In this document: in pieces, positions 1 to 5,361 of the stretch
Layout: each line of letters opens with the position of its first letter
Numbering within the stretch: position 1 is the stretch's first letter
Assembly (NCBI GenBank): GCA_031255315.1
Contig: JAIRSS010000143.1
Coordinates: 1 to 5,361 of the forward strand
DNA length: 5,361 bases
Direction of reading: 5' to 3'
DNA from: Spirochaetaceae bacterium
GTDB lineage: Bacteria; Spirochaetota; Spirochaetia; Treponematales; Breznakiellaceae
Made by a program: the position numbers and the translations under genes
Notes under the pieces: generated by a model
Databases searched by the model: none
What the model was told of the DNA's origin: nothing
What the model saw: only the letters and a program-made list of their open reading frames with translations

Positions 1-627
1 TTAGAAAAAACGTTCATAGGGAGTAAAATCATAGGGATACGCCTCTCCGCCTTCCAGAATATCCCGTGGTTCCTCAAGGATAATATCATCCACCCGCCAT
101 GATTCCTCTTCCTGGCGCAGGTAGAGTTCCCCCGCCGCCCCCTGCTCCCGGCCAATGACGCGGAACAGAAAAGATATGGAACCGTCATCTTCCTCACGCC
201 CGCCTCCGATACGGTATTTGTTCGCCTGTATCGCCTCGAACGTTCCGGTAATCTCCGTCCTCAATGGGGCGCTCATGCCGCTTAATATCGCCGAATCGGC
301 GCCCCCCCCCATCAGCGCCGAAAGCAGGCTTCGGGCAAAACCGTAAGCCGCTTCGGAAGCCCGGCCCCGGCCCAAGTCCCCAATAATCATGTCCCGGGGA
401 TACCGGGGGTCTTCCCCTTTGGAAGGACGGCGTACCAGATCGGGAATAATCCCTCCCGCATTGGCCGCTTCAAGCGGGGCGATACGTTCTTCAGTTCCAG
501 CCGCTTCCTCCGGCTCAAAGTCCTGGGCAAACGCTGAAAGGGAAGACCAGAAAAAACCCAACGCCCCTATTGCTATACCAGCAAGGAGCATCAGGGGGAA
601 CCGCCTGCTTGTTACGTGTTTTTTCAC
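1..627 (-). CDS. Exported protein of unknown function, GTG start
   Basis: Complete 208-residue protein whose TAA stop is the first three bases of the window. The start is GTG (625-627), supported by a GGAGGT Shine-Dalgarno ten bases upstream. Residues 1-34 look like a signal peptide: a basic N-region (KKHVTSRR), a hydrophobic core at about 10-30, and an AFA-Q cleavage site after residue 34. No lipobox cysteine follows, so a soluble periplasmic or secreted protein is expected. Residues 35-75 are acidic, Pro/Gly-rich and probably disordered. From about 80 there is a helix (ASEAAYGFARSLLSALM), then alternating strands ending in ELYLRQEEESWRVDDIILEE. That ending resembles the last strands of NTF2-like or DUF4878-like domains, which is inference from pattern only. 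I do not recognise the family. It is divergent from the nucleoside importer and may share its control region, but nothing shows a functional link. A run of nine G in the coding strand encodes part of Gly107-109. Confidence 0.8.
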   Translation of the reverse strand: MKKHVTSRRFPLMLLAGIAIGALGFFWSSLSAFAQDFEPEEAAGTEERIAPLEAANAGGIIPDLVRRPSKGEDPRYPRDMIIGDLGRGRASEAAYGFARSLLSALMGGGADSAILSGMSAPLRTEITGTFEAIQANKYRIGGGREEDDGSISFLFRVIGREQGAAGELYLRQEEESWRVDDIILEEPRDILEGGEAYPYDFTPYERFF

Positions 628-637
628 AATCCGCTGT

Positions 638-643
638 ACCTCC
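638..643 (-). promoter_or_regulatory. Shine-Dalgarno for the GTG-started exported protein
   Basis: On the - strand this reads GGAGGT, ten bases before the GTG at 627-625. It decides the start, because no ATG gives the same signal-peptide frame. A promoter for this gene is not clear. CATAAT (661-666 on the + strand, read in reverse) could be a -10 box, but no convincing -35 accompanies it. Confidence 0.65.
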
Positions 644-794
644 GGTTAGAATATTACCGCATTATGGTACTGAAAAACAAAGAAGACGTATATGGTTGAG
701 GCGGAGAACGAATTGCAACAGGCTGTTCACCCGAATAATCTGACAGGCCGGACGGGTTCCTCGTTTCGTTATTTCCATAATGTCTTCCCTGATG

Positions 795-878
795 CCTCAA
801 AACCAAACCTGGCCCAAATAACGCAATCCCTGTATAGACTTCGACTTAAACCATTTCGGCCAGGTTTTGATTTTGAGG
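795..878. repeat. Long interrupted inverted repeat upstream of the importer promoter
   Basis: The left arm 795-814 begins CCTCAAAA and ends CCTGGCC. The right arm 858-878 begins GGCCAGG and ends TTTTGAGG. They pair over 19 base pairs (8+1+3+7) with one mismatch (803/870) and one unpaired T in the right arm, around a 43-base loop. Neither strand has a U-run after the stem, so it is not an intrinsic terminator. The eight-base end TTTTGAGG recurs in direct orientation at 905-912. It could be a paired operator for a dimeric regulator with DNA looping, a remnant of a small mobile repeat, or a stem in a transcript starting further upstream. The repeat itself is directly visible, but its role is unknown. 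Confidence 0.7.
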
Positions 879-904
879 AACCGGCCCCTTTTCGGCTGGA
901 TTAT

Positions 905-913
905 TTTTGAGGC
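905..913. repeat. Additional copy of the TTTTGAGG(C) repeat motif
   Basis: TTTTGAGGC here is the exact reverse complement of GCCTCAAAA at 794-802, and its first eight bases repeat 871-878 directly, 34 bases on. A shorter TTGAGGC also occurs at 696-702. This copy ends next to the palindrome that overlaps the -35 box, as a regulator site would. Shorter versions (CCTCAA) also appear inside coding sequence in this window, so only the eight- to nine-base copies are meaningful. Confidence 0.5.
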
Positions 914-927
914 AATATGGAATATTG
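913..927. promoter_or_regulatory. Putative operator palindrome overlapping the -35 box
   Basis: CAATAT-GGA-ATATTG is a perfect 6+3+6 inverted repeat. Its right arm covers the first three bases of the -35 element TTGACA. A protein bound here would block or contact RNA polymerase, so an operator for nucleoside- or purine-responsive control is plausible. No regulator gene is present in the window, so the cognate factor is unknown. Short AT-rich palindromes do arise by chance. Confidence 0.45.
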
Positions 928-953
928 ACAAGGAAGCAGCCGGCTAGTATCAT
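925..953 (+). promoter_or_regulatory. Sigma70-type promoter of the nucleoside importer operon
   Basis: The -35 box TTGACA (925-930) matches consensus fully. A 17-base spacer (931-947) and TATCAT (948-953, five of six) complete a near-ideal promoter. Transcription would start near 960, giving an untranslated leader of about 25 bases that is mostly the ribosome-binding site. This also argues against the upstream TTG at 907 as a translation start, because it would lie outside the transcript. Confidence 0.75.
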
Positions 954-967
954 AAGACAAACAACCC

Positions 968-976
968 GGAGGAGGG
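968..976 (+). promoter_or_regulatory. Strong Shine-Dalgarno that fixes the binding-protein start
   Basis: GGAGGAGGG lies eight bases before ATG 985. The reading frame is open back to TTG 907, but the ribosome site, the promoter position and the lipoprotein signal peptide all select 985. Confidence 0.85.
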
Positions 977-984
977 AAAAGTTT

Positions 985-2061
985 ATGAAGAAAATCAACG
1001 TATTGAACCTATCGGTTCTCGTGTTGCTGGCCGCGCTGTGTATTTTCGCGGGCTGCAAAAAACAAGAAGCTCTCGGCAGCCAATCCGTCGCCCAGGACGG
1101 TCAGTCAATCCAGATCGGTCTGGTAACCGATGTGGGCGGCGTGAATGACCAGTCTTTTAACCAGAGCGCCTGGGAAGGGCTCCAGCGGTTCACCCAGGAT
1201 ACGGGTCTCAATGTACGCTACATCGAATCCAGAGACGAAAGCAACTACGCCCCGAATATTAATACCTTTGTGGATGAGGGCTACGACCTTATCTGGGGCG
1301 TCGGTTTCATGTTGGGAGACGCCATGGCCCAGGCCGGCAGAGATTACCCCGACAATCAGTTCGCCATCATAGACTTCGCGTACAGTCCTGATCAGGTGCC
1401 GAACAATAACGTGAGCGGCGTGGTGTTTGCCGCTGAGGAATGTTCGTTCCTCGTAGGCTTCATCGCCGGGAAGGTTACAGAGACCGGCAAAGTCGGTCAT
1501 GTGAACGGTATCGCCTCCCCCACTATGGAGAGTTTCGCGGTAGGGTATTACGCCGGCGTTTTAACCGCTAATCCGGATGTGCAGATCATGGGCCAGTATT
1601 CCGGTTCCTTCGGCGATCCCGCGGCGGGTAAGGCCATCGCCAACCAGTATTTTGCCGACGGCGCTGACGTCATCTATCACGCGGCGGGAGGCACCGGCGC
1701 GGGGGTCATCGAAGCGGCCCGGGAGCAGAACAAGTGGGCCATAGGCGTTGATATGGACCAGAACTATATCGCCCCGGACAACGTCCTGACCAGCGCCCTG
1801 AAACGGGTGGATAACGCCCTGTACGATGTGTCCGACATGATGCGGCAGGGGACCTTCAAAGGGGGCAGCACCCTGCTCTACAACCTGAAGAACAACGGCG
1901 TAGGCTATGCCACCACCGGAAATCACATCCCCCAGGATGTTATCACTGAAGTTGAGGCTATTAAGGCGAGGATCGTTGCCGGAGAACTTACGGTTCCGGC
2001 CACCGCCGCCGAGATCGAGGCCCAGTTCCCTGGTAAATACAACCTGCCCGCGACGAACTAA
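985..2061 (+). CDS. pnrA: BMP/PnrA-family nucleoside-binding lipoprotein of an ABC importer
   Basis: This 358-residue protein captures the transported ligand, probably purine nucleosides, outside the inner membrane for the ABC importer encoded downstream. Residues 1-23 form a lipoprotein signal peptide: KK, a hydrophobic core, then FAGC with the lipidated Cys at 24. Phe at -3 is a relaxed lipobox of the kind spirochaetes tolerate. From about 43 the sequence is a type I periplasmic-binding fold of the Bmp (Med/PnrA) family: IGLVTDVGGVNDQSFNQSAW (44-63), DLIWGVGFMLGDA (101-113), a glycine-rich GGTGAG (235-240), GVDMDQ (254-259) and SALKRVD (270-276). By analogy with T. pallidum PnrA, Phe58 and Phe209 (SGSFGDP) may sandwich the base, and Asp256/Asp258 and Lys273 may contact the ribose. 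That mapping is from memory and unaligned. It is the first gene of the operon and is followed by a strong hairpin. Length is normal for the family. The exact ligand is uncertain, since related proteins bind various nucleosides or other small molecules. Confidence 0.92.
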   Translation: MKKINVLNLSVLVLLAALCIFAGCKKQEALGSQSVAQDGQSIQIGLVTDVGGVNDQSFNQSAWEGLQRFTQDTGLNVRYIESRDESNYAPNINTFVDEGYDLIWGVGFMLGDAMAQAGRDYPDNQFAIIDFAYSPDQVPNNNVSGVVFAAEECSFLVGFIAGKVTETGKVGHVNGIASPTMESFAVGYYAGVLTANPDVQIMGQYSGSFGDPAAGKAIANQYFADGADVIYHAAGGTGAGVIEAAREQNKWAIGVDMDQNYIAPDNVLTSALKRVDNALYDVSDMMRQGTFKGGSTLLYNLKNNGVGYATTGNHIPQDVITEVEAIKARIVAGELTVPATAAEIEAQFPGKYNLPATN

Positions 2062-2076
2062 TCAGTAGTACGAAGC

Positions 2077-2130
2077 ACTCACGCCGCCGGGAAATCGGGT
2101 TTTGTCCCATAATTCCCCGGCGGCGTGAGT
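2077..2130 (+). terminator. GC-rich hairpin after the binding-protein gene, partial terminator or mRNA stabiliser
   Basis: ACTCACGCCGCCGGG (2077-2091) pairs perfectly with 2116-2130, a 15-bp stem beginning 15 bases after the stop codon. The 24-base loop can pair further (GGG 2097-2099 with CCC 2106-2108). The stem is followed by CTTTAG rather than a proper U-run. A run of nine T occurs only at 2166-2174. The structure is thus a weak or leaky terminator, or a 3' stabilising stem protecting the binding-protein message. Either use fits importers that need more binding protein than membrane complex. Confidence 0.65.
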
Positions 2131-2176
2131 CTTTAGAAAAAAGAGCTTTCCTGTTTGTTTTATTCTTTTTTTTTCA

Positions 2177-2218
2177 ATGAATGTGTAGTATGGTGTAGTA
2201 TAATAGATGCATTATAAT
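2177..2218 (+). promoter_or_regulatory. Possible internal promoter with two TATAAT boxes
   Basis: Two perfect -10 hexamers, TATAAT at 2199-2204 and 2213-2218, lie upstream of the ATPase gene in an AT-rich gap. The first has a poor -35 (ATGAAT, 2177-2182, 16-base spacer, three of six matches) and the second has none worth naming. A nine-base direct repeat, GTGTAGTAT, at 2183-2191 and 2193-2201 has a period of ten bases, about one helical turn, and could be an activator site or chance. If active, it would let the ATPase and permeases be transcribed apart from the binding protein. Confidence 0.35.
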
Positions 2219-2257
2219 TGAGCGGATGACCTCACCAGAAGGTTCGAAGGAGTCCTG

Positions 2258-3820
2258 ATGAGTAGCGATCTAAGTAGCAAGGCTGAGACGGCTCAGTCCT
2301 ATGCGGTGGACATGCGGGACATCACCATGATGTTCGGGTCTTTTAAGGCCAATGACCATGTATGCCTTAAAGTAGCCCAACAGTCGGTCCACGCCATTCT
2401 CGGCGAAAACGGCGCCGGTAAGAGTACCCTGATGAATGTGCTTTATGGCCTGCTTCAGCCGACTTCCGGGGAAATTCACATCAAAGGCCGAAAGGTAACT
2501 ATTGATTCTCCTTCCCGGGCGATTGAATACGGTATCGGCATGGTTCATCAGCACTTCATGCTGGTCCCTCCCTTTACCGTAACCGAAAACATCGTCCTGG
2601 GCATGGAACCGTTGCGGAAGTTCGGCGTCATCAACACCGGAAAGGCCCGGGCGGATGTGCAGGCCTTGAGCGACCGTTACGATCTTAAAGTAGACCCGGA
2701 CGCTAAAATTGAGGACATATCCGTGGGAATGCAGCAACGGGTCGAAATCCTCAAGGTGTTGTACCGGGGGGCGGATATCCTCATCCTGGATGAGCCTACG
2801 GCCTCCCTTACCCCCCAGGAAATAGACGAGCTTGGCCTTATCACCCAGAATCTGGTAGCCGAGGGGAAGACGGTCATCATCATCACCCACAAGCTGGCGG
2901 AAATCAAAGCTATGGCGGACGAGTGTACCATCATCCGGGCGGGTAAAACCATAGACACGGTGAATGTGGGGGATGTGAGTGAGGAAGACCTGGCCGCCAT
3001 GATGGTGGGCCGGGCGGTGGACTTTACGGTAGAAAAGAAAGCGATTGAGCCGGGCGAGGTGGTTCTTAACGTGGAAAACCTGGTAGTCCGGAACTACCAG
3101 AATCACCCCGCGGTGAACGGCCTCAACCTGACGGTCCGCGCCGGAGAGATTGTGGGTATAGCCGGAGTTGACGGCAACGGCCAGTCCGAGTTTGTGGCCG
3201 CCCTTACAGGGCTGCAAAAGGCCGAATCCGGAACCGTTACCCTCCTGGGGCGGGACATCTTCAACAAAACGCCCCGGATGATCTTTGAAACCGGCCTTTC
3301 CTCAATTCCCGAGGACCGGCAGAAGCATGGTTTGGTTATGGATTTCACGGTGGCGGAAAATTTGGCGCTTCAAAACGTTCAGGAGAAGCAGTTCTCCCGA
3401 CGGGGATTCCTCAAGAAAAACAGTATTATGAGCCACGCCCGGGCGCTCATCGAAAAATTCGATATCCGGCCCCAGAACAGCACGGGCAGCAAAGCGGCCA
3501 GCCTTTCCGGCGGAAATCAGCAGAAAGTCATCATCGCCCGGGAAGTAACCAACAACAAGGACCTTCTTATTTGCGTGAATCCTACCCGGGGGCTTGACGT
3601 GGGGGCGATTGAATACGTCCACCGGTATATCGTGGGCCAGCGGGACGCGGGTAAAGCGGTGCTCCTGGTGTCCTTTGAATTAAGCGAGATCATGAAGCTG
3701 TCGGATCGCATAGACGTCATGTTCCGGGGCCGAATCGTGGGCAGTGTACCCGGCGGCGGCGTGGATCAGGCGGCTTTAGGGTTTATGATGGCGGGAGGTG
3801 TTCAACATGCGGCGTCCTGA
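2258..3820 (+). CDS. Nucleoside ABC importer ATPase with two nucleotide-binding domains
   Basis: This 520-residue cytoplasmic protein powers the importer by ATP hydrolysis; its T. pallidum counterpart would be PnrC. AAGGAG (2247-2252) lies five bases before the ATG. Domain 1 (about 18-255) is complete: Walker A GENGAGKST (49-57), Q-loop Gln98 in MVHQHF, signature ISVGMQQ (154-160), Walker B ILILDEP (174-180) with catalytic Glu179, and switch His211 in ITHK. Domain 2 (about 266-515) is degenerate. Its Walker A is GVDGNGQS (303-310) with Gln for Lys. It has PEDRQKHG (351-358), a good signature LSGGNQQK (416-423), and a Walker B of LLICVNPTRGLD, where Val440 and Asn441 replace Asp and Glu. The switch His is missing (VSFEL, 471-475). 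Such asymmetry is usual in the sugar/nucleoside double ATPases (RbsA, YufO, NupA), so only one site probably hydrolyses ATP. The 3' end overlaps the first permease gene by 14 bases, so the two are likely translationally coupled. Confidence 0.93.
   Translation: MSSDLSSKAETAQSYAVDMRDITMMFGSFKANDHVCLKVAQQSVHAILGENGAGKSTLMNVLYGLLQPTSGEIHIKGRKVTIDSPSRAIEYGIGMVHQHFMLVPPFTVTENIVLGMEPLRKFGVINTGKARADVQALSDRYDLKVDPDAKIEDISVGMQQRVEILKVLYRGADILILDEPTASLTPQEIDELGLITQNLVAEGKTVIIITHKLAEIKAMADECTIIRAGKTIDTVNVGDVSEEDLAAMMVGRAVDFTVEKKAIEPGEVVLNVENLVVRNYQNHPAVNGLNLTVRAGEIVGIAGVDGNGQSEFVAALTGLQKAESGTVTLLGRDIFNKTPRMIFETGLSSIPEDRQKHGLVMDFTVAENLALQNVQEKQFSRRGFLKKNSIMSHARALIEKFDIRPQNSTGSKAASLSGGNQQKVIIAREVTNNKDLLICVNPTRGLDVGAIEYVHRYIVGQRDAGKAVLLVSFELSEIMKLSDRIDVMFRGRIVGSVPGGGVDQAALGFMMAGGVQHAAS
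3793..3798 (+). promoter_or_regulatory. Shine-Dalgarno inside the ATPase gene that decides the first permease start
   Basis: GGGAGG lies eight bases before ATG 3807. An in-frame GTG at 3798 would add three residues (M-F-N), but it overlaps the ribosome site itself and has no site of its own. ATG 3807 is therefore preferred. Confidence 0.75.
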
Positions 3821-4958
3821 TTCACCGGTTCAAAAATCGTCCCCGCGGCGATCCGGCCTTATCGTTTGGGAAGATATGTTTCTCCGCCGGCGCCTGGGCC
3901 GTATTATCTGGAACGATGTGTTTCTCTATACCCTGGCGGCTATTTTCATCGGTCTTTTGGCGGGGTCGGTAATCCTCCTTATTACGGGGTTTAATCCCCT
4001 GGAAGCCTACCGGACCTTGTTTACCGGGATTTTCGGGTCCCCCAGGAACATGATGTACATGGTGCAATACGCCACGCCCATCATCTTTACGGGCCTTTCG
4101 GTAACCTTCGCCTTCAAAACCGGTCTTTTTAACATAGGCGCCGAAGGCCAGTACATTGCCGGAAGCATGGCGGCCCTGGCGGTAAGCGTACTTCTTCCCC
4201 TGCCCGCGGGGATTCACGCGGTCCTGGCCGTTCTGATGGGGGGGCTGGCCGGCGCGTTCCTCGGCGGCATTGCCGGCCTGCTCAAGGCGCTCAAGGGCAT
4301 ACACGAGGTTATCGTTACCATCATGTTGAACTGGATAGCCTTCTACCTGACCAACTTCCTTATCATGTCTCCCGCCTTTAAGAAGCCCAATTCCACCGCC
4401 TCGGTGGACATAGCCGAAACCTCCCGCATTAACACCGATGCCTTCCGGGGGGTCCTGGGAACGGTGCGGGTACACTGGGGTATGCTCCTGGCCCTGGCCG
4501 CGGTCTTCATCATCTGGATCATCCTGAACAAGACCACCATGGGGTACCGGCTCCGGGCGGTGGGCTTTAACCGCCACGCCGCCGAATACGGCGGGATTCC
4601 GGTGGCCCGGTCTATCGTGGCAAGCATGGGGATCTCCGGGCTGCTCGCCGGCCTGGGCGGGGCGGTCCAGGTGCTGGGAGTGGTAGGACGCCTTACCCAG
4701 CTTGCGGCCCAGGAAGGTTACGGCTTTGACGGGATCTCCGTCTCCATGATAGGGGGCATCAACCCCATAGGGGCGCTGTTCGCCGGCCTCTTCTACGGGG
4801 GCATGAAGTACGGGGGCAGCCGCCTCAACATCATCGGCGCTCCCAGCGAACTGGTGAACGTCGTCATCGGCGTCATCATCTATTCCATAGCCATCATGGG
4901 CGCGTTCCGGGCCCTGGTAAAGTTTTTCAAAGCGAAAAAAGAAGGGAGGCCCCTATGA
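3807..4958 (+). CDS. Nucleoside ABC importer permease, first subunit
   Basis: This 383-residue inner-membrane protein forms one half of the channel; its T. pallidum counterpart would be PnrD. It belongs to the BPD_transp_2 (branched-chain amino acid/ribose-type) permease family, BmpC/YufP branch. A basic cytoplasmic N-terminus of about 38 residues (RRR, 27-29) precedes about eight to nine hydrophobic segments: roughly 39-60, 87-104, 115-134, 137-158, 168-187, 223-240, 270-292, 312-333 and 347-367. Family motifs are FNIGAEGQ (108-115), HEVIVTIMLNWIA (166-178) and the cytoplasmic loop GYRLRAVGFNRHAAEYGG (246-263), which should dock on the ATPase. The start overlaps the ATPase gene by 14 bases, and the TGA stop shares ATGA with the next permease. 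Length is normal or slightly long because of the N-terminal tail. The substrate is inferred from the linked binding protein, not from this sequence. Confidence 0.92.
   Translation: MRRPDSPVQKSSPRRSGLIVWEDMFLRRRLGRIIWNDVFLYTLAAIFIGLLAGSVILLITGFNPLEAYRTLFTGIFGSPRNMMYMVQYATPIIFTGLSVTFAFKTGLFNIGAEGQYIAGSMAALAVSVLLPLPAGIHAVLAVLMGGLAGAFLGGIAGLLKALKGIHEVIVTIMLNWIAFYLTNFLIMSPAFKKPNSTASVDIAETSRINTDAFRGVLGTVRVHWGMLLALAAVFIIWIILNKTTMGYRLRAVGFNRHAAEYGGIPVARSIVASMGISGLLAGLGGAVQVLGVVGRLTQLAAQEGYGFDGISVSMIGGINPIGALFAGLFYGGMKYGGSRLNIIGAPSELVNVVIGVIIYSIAIMGAFRALVKFFKAKKEGRPL
4944..4949 (+). promoter_or_regulatory. Shine-Dalgarno serving paired ATG ATG starts of the second permease
   Basis: GGGAGG lies five bases before ATG 4955 and eight before the in-frame ATG 4958. 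Both spacings work. The first gives an ATGA stop-start overlap with the preceding permease, and the second would match the eight-base spacing used at 3807 and 985. Confidence 0.6.
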
Positions 4959-5361
4959 TGTTCAGCGCGTCCGACCTCGGTTTGCTTATCAGTTCGACCC
5001 TGACCTATGCCGCCCCGCTCATCATTGCCGGCATGGGCAGCATCATGAGCGAAACCTCCGGGGTGGTGAACATAGGCATAGAGGGACAGATGACCATAGG
5101 CGCTTTTTCCTGCGCGGCGGTGGCGGCCCTTACGGGCAACCCCTGGATGGGGCTTATGGCCGGCATCCTGGCCGGGGCCTTCTTCGGCCTTCTCCACGCC
5201 CTGGCTTCCATCACCTTTAAGGCGGATCAGACGATTTCCGGGATTGCCGTCAACCTGCTTGCGCCGGGGGCGGCCATCTATTTCTGCAAGGCGATCTTTT
5301 CGGGCTCTACCCAGACCCGCCCGGTGGAACTTTCGGACAAGCTGCCGGTGGTGCTGGGGAA
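4955..5361 (+). CDS. Nucleoside ABC importer permease, second subunit (5' part, runs off the window)
   Basis: The frame stays open from ATG 4955 to the window end, giving the first 135 residues of a protein that would normally be about 300. Its T. pallidum counterpart would be PnrE, and the family is BmpD/YufQ, which pairs with the preceding permease. It lacks the long basic N-terminal tail of its partner. Hydrophobic segments fall at about 8-29, 46-60, 64-86 and 94-113. The motif SETSGVVNIGIEG (32-44) is the family hallmark, usually with Arg where Thr34 stands here. ADQTISGIAVNLLAPG (90-105) corresponds to the segment HEVIVTIMLNWIA of the first permease. VNIGIEGQ matches FNIGAEGQ in the partner, showing that the two are paralogues forming a heterodimer. 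Its ATGA overlap with the preceding stop indicates coupled translation. ATG 4958 is an alternative start, one residue shorter. Confidence 0.9.
   Translation, partial: MMFSASDLGLLISSTLTYAAPLIIAGMGSIMSETSGVVNIGIEGQMTIGAFSCAAVAALTGNPWMGLMAGILAGAFFGLLHALASITFKADQTISGIAVNLLAPGAAIYFCKAIFSGSTQTRPVELSDKLPVVLG

Larger units (their letters stand above)
628..984. other. Divergent intergenic control region, 357 bp, no gene
   Basis: This stretch separates two divergently transcribed genes. It is more AT-rich than the flanking genes and holds no credible coding sequence. It contains, in order: the ribosome-binding site of the leftward gene, a long interrupted inverted repeat (795-814 with 858-878), another copy of its TTTTGAGG end (905-912), a 15-base palindrome (913-927), a strong rightward promoter (925-953), and the ribosome-binding site of the binding-protein gene. 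I looked for a purine riboswitch, as might precede a nucleoside importer, and did not find the conserved core. The repeats lie upstream of the predicted transcription start and so probably act as DNA sites rather than as RNA. Confidence 0.7.

Noticed and set aside
795..878. Inverted repeat as an intrinsic terminator or the ends of an insertion sequence
   Set aside because: There is no U-run after the stem on either strand, the 43-base interior is too short for a transposase, and no flanking target duplication is seen.
692..910. Open frame of 72 codons on the + strand in the intergenic region
   Set aside because: It has no ribosome-binding site, a composition unlike a protein of the neighbouring genes, and overlaps the inverted repeat. 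It is probably chance.
907..984. N-terminal extension of the binding protein starting at TTG 907
   Set aside because: It would include the promoter and ribosome site in coding sequence and bury the lipoprotein signal peptide. ATG 985 has GGAGGAGGG at the right distance.
954..984. Purine or other riboswitch in the leader of the importer operon
   Set aside because: The predicted leader is only about 25 bases, and no purine-aptamer core is visible in it or in the upstream intergenic region.
2270..3217. Long antisense open frame (315 codons) opposite the ATPase gene
   Set aside because: It is a shadow of a GC-rich gene: the sense frame carries all ABC motifs, and the antisense product is rich in His, Arg and Gly with no recognisable domain.
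3822..4577. Long antisense open frame (251 codons) opposite the first permease
   Set aside because: It is the antisense image of membrane-segment codons, highly polar and Gly/Gln/Arg-rich, without a credible start region. The sense strand is a clear permease.
1..5361. CRISPR array, tRNA or rRNA genes, phage or transposase genes
   Set aside because: No regular repeat-spacer pattern, no cloverleaf or conserved rRNA segments, and no mobile-element proteins were seen on either strand.

Overview
The window carries most of a BMP-family (PnrA/TmpC-type) nucleoside ABC importer operon on the + strand. A small divergent gene for an exported protein of unknown function lies on the - strand. The organism is probably a spirochaete, most likely a free-living or gut Treponema-like species. 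This is inference: it rests on a lipoprotein substrate-binding protein of the TmpC/PnrA type, a relaxed lipobox, the order binding protein - ATPase - permease - permease as in the Treponema pallidum pnr locus, and moderately GC-rich coding sequence. No 16S or other marker gene is present to confirm it.

Layout: (1) 1-627, - strand: a complete 208-residue protein with a signal peptide, starting at GTG. (2) 628-984: divergent intergenic region with a very good sigma70-type promoter (TTGACA, 17 nt, TATCAT) for the importer. A short palindrome overlaps the -35 box, and a long inverted repeat with further copies of its TTTTGAGG end lies upstream. (3) 985-2061: lipoprotein nucleoside-binding protein. 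(4) 2062-2257: a 15-bp GC-rich hairpin right after the binding-protein gene, then an AT-rich stretch with two TATAAT boxes and a 10-nt-spaced direct repeat. (5) 2258-3820: double-domain ATPase. (6) 3807-4958: first permease, overlapping the ATPase gene. (7) 4955-5361: second permease, overlapping by ATGA and cut off by the window end.

Working model: the lipoprotein captures purine nucleosides (or a related ligand) outside the inner membrane and delivers them to the permease heterodimer. The ATPase, one competent and one degenerate half, powers uptake. The hairpin after the binding-protein gene probably keeps that product in excess over the membrane complex, while the overlapping downstream genes are translationally coupled. 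This is a known type of system, and I see no wholly new one. The least explained parts are the repeat-rich divergent control region and the unknown exported protein.
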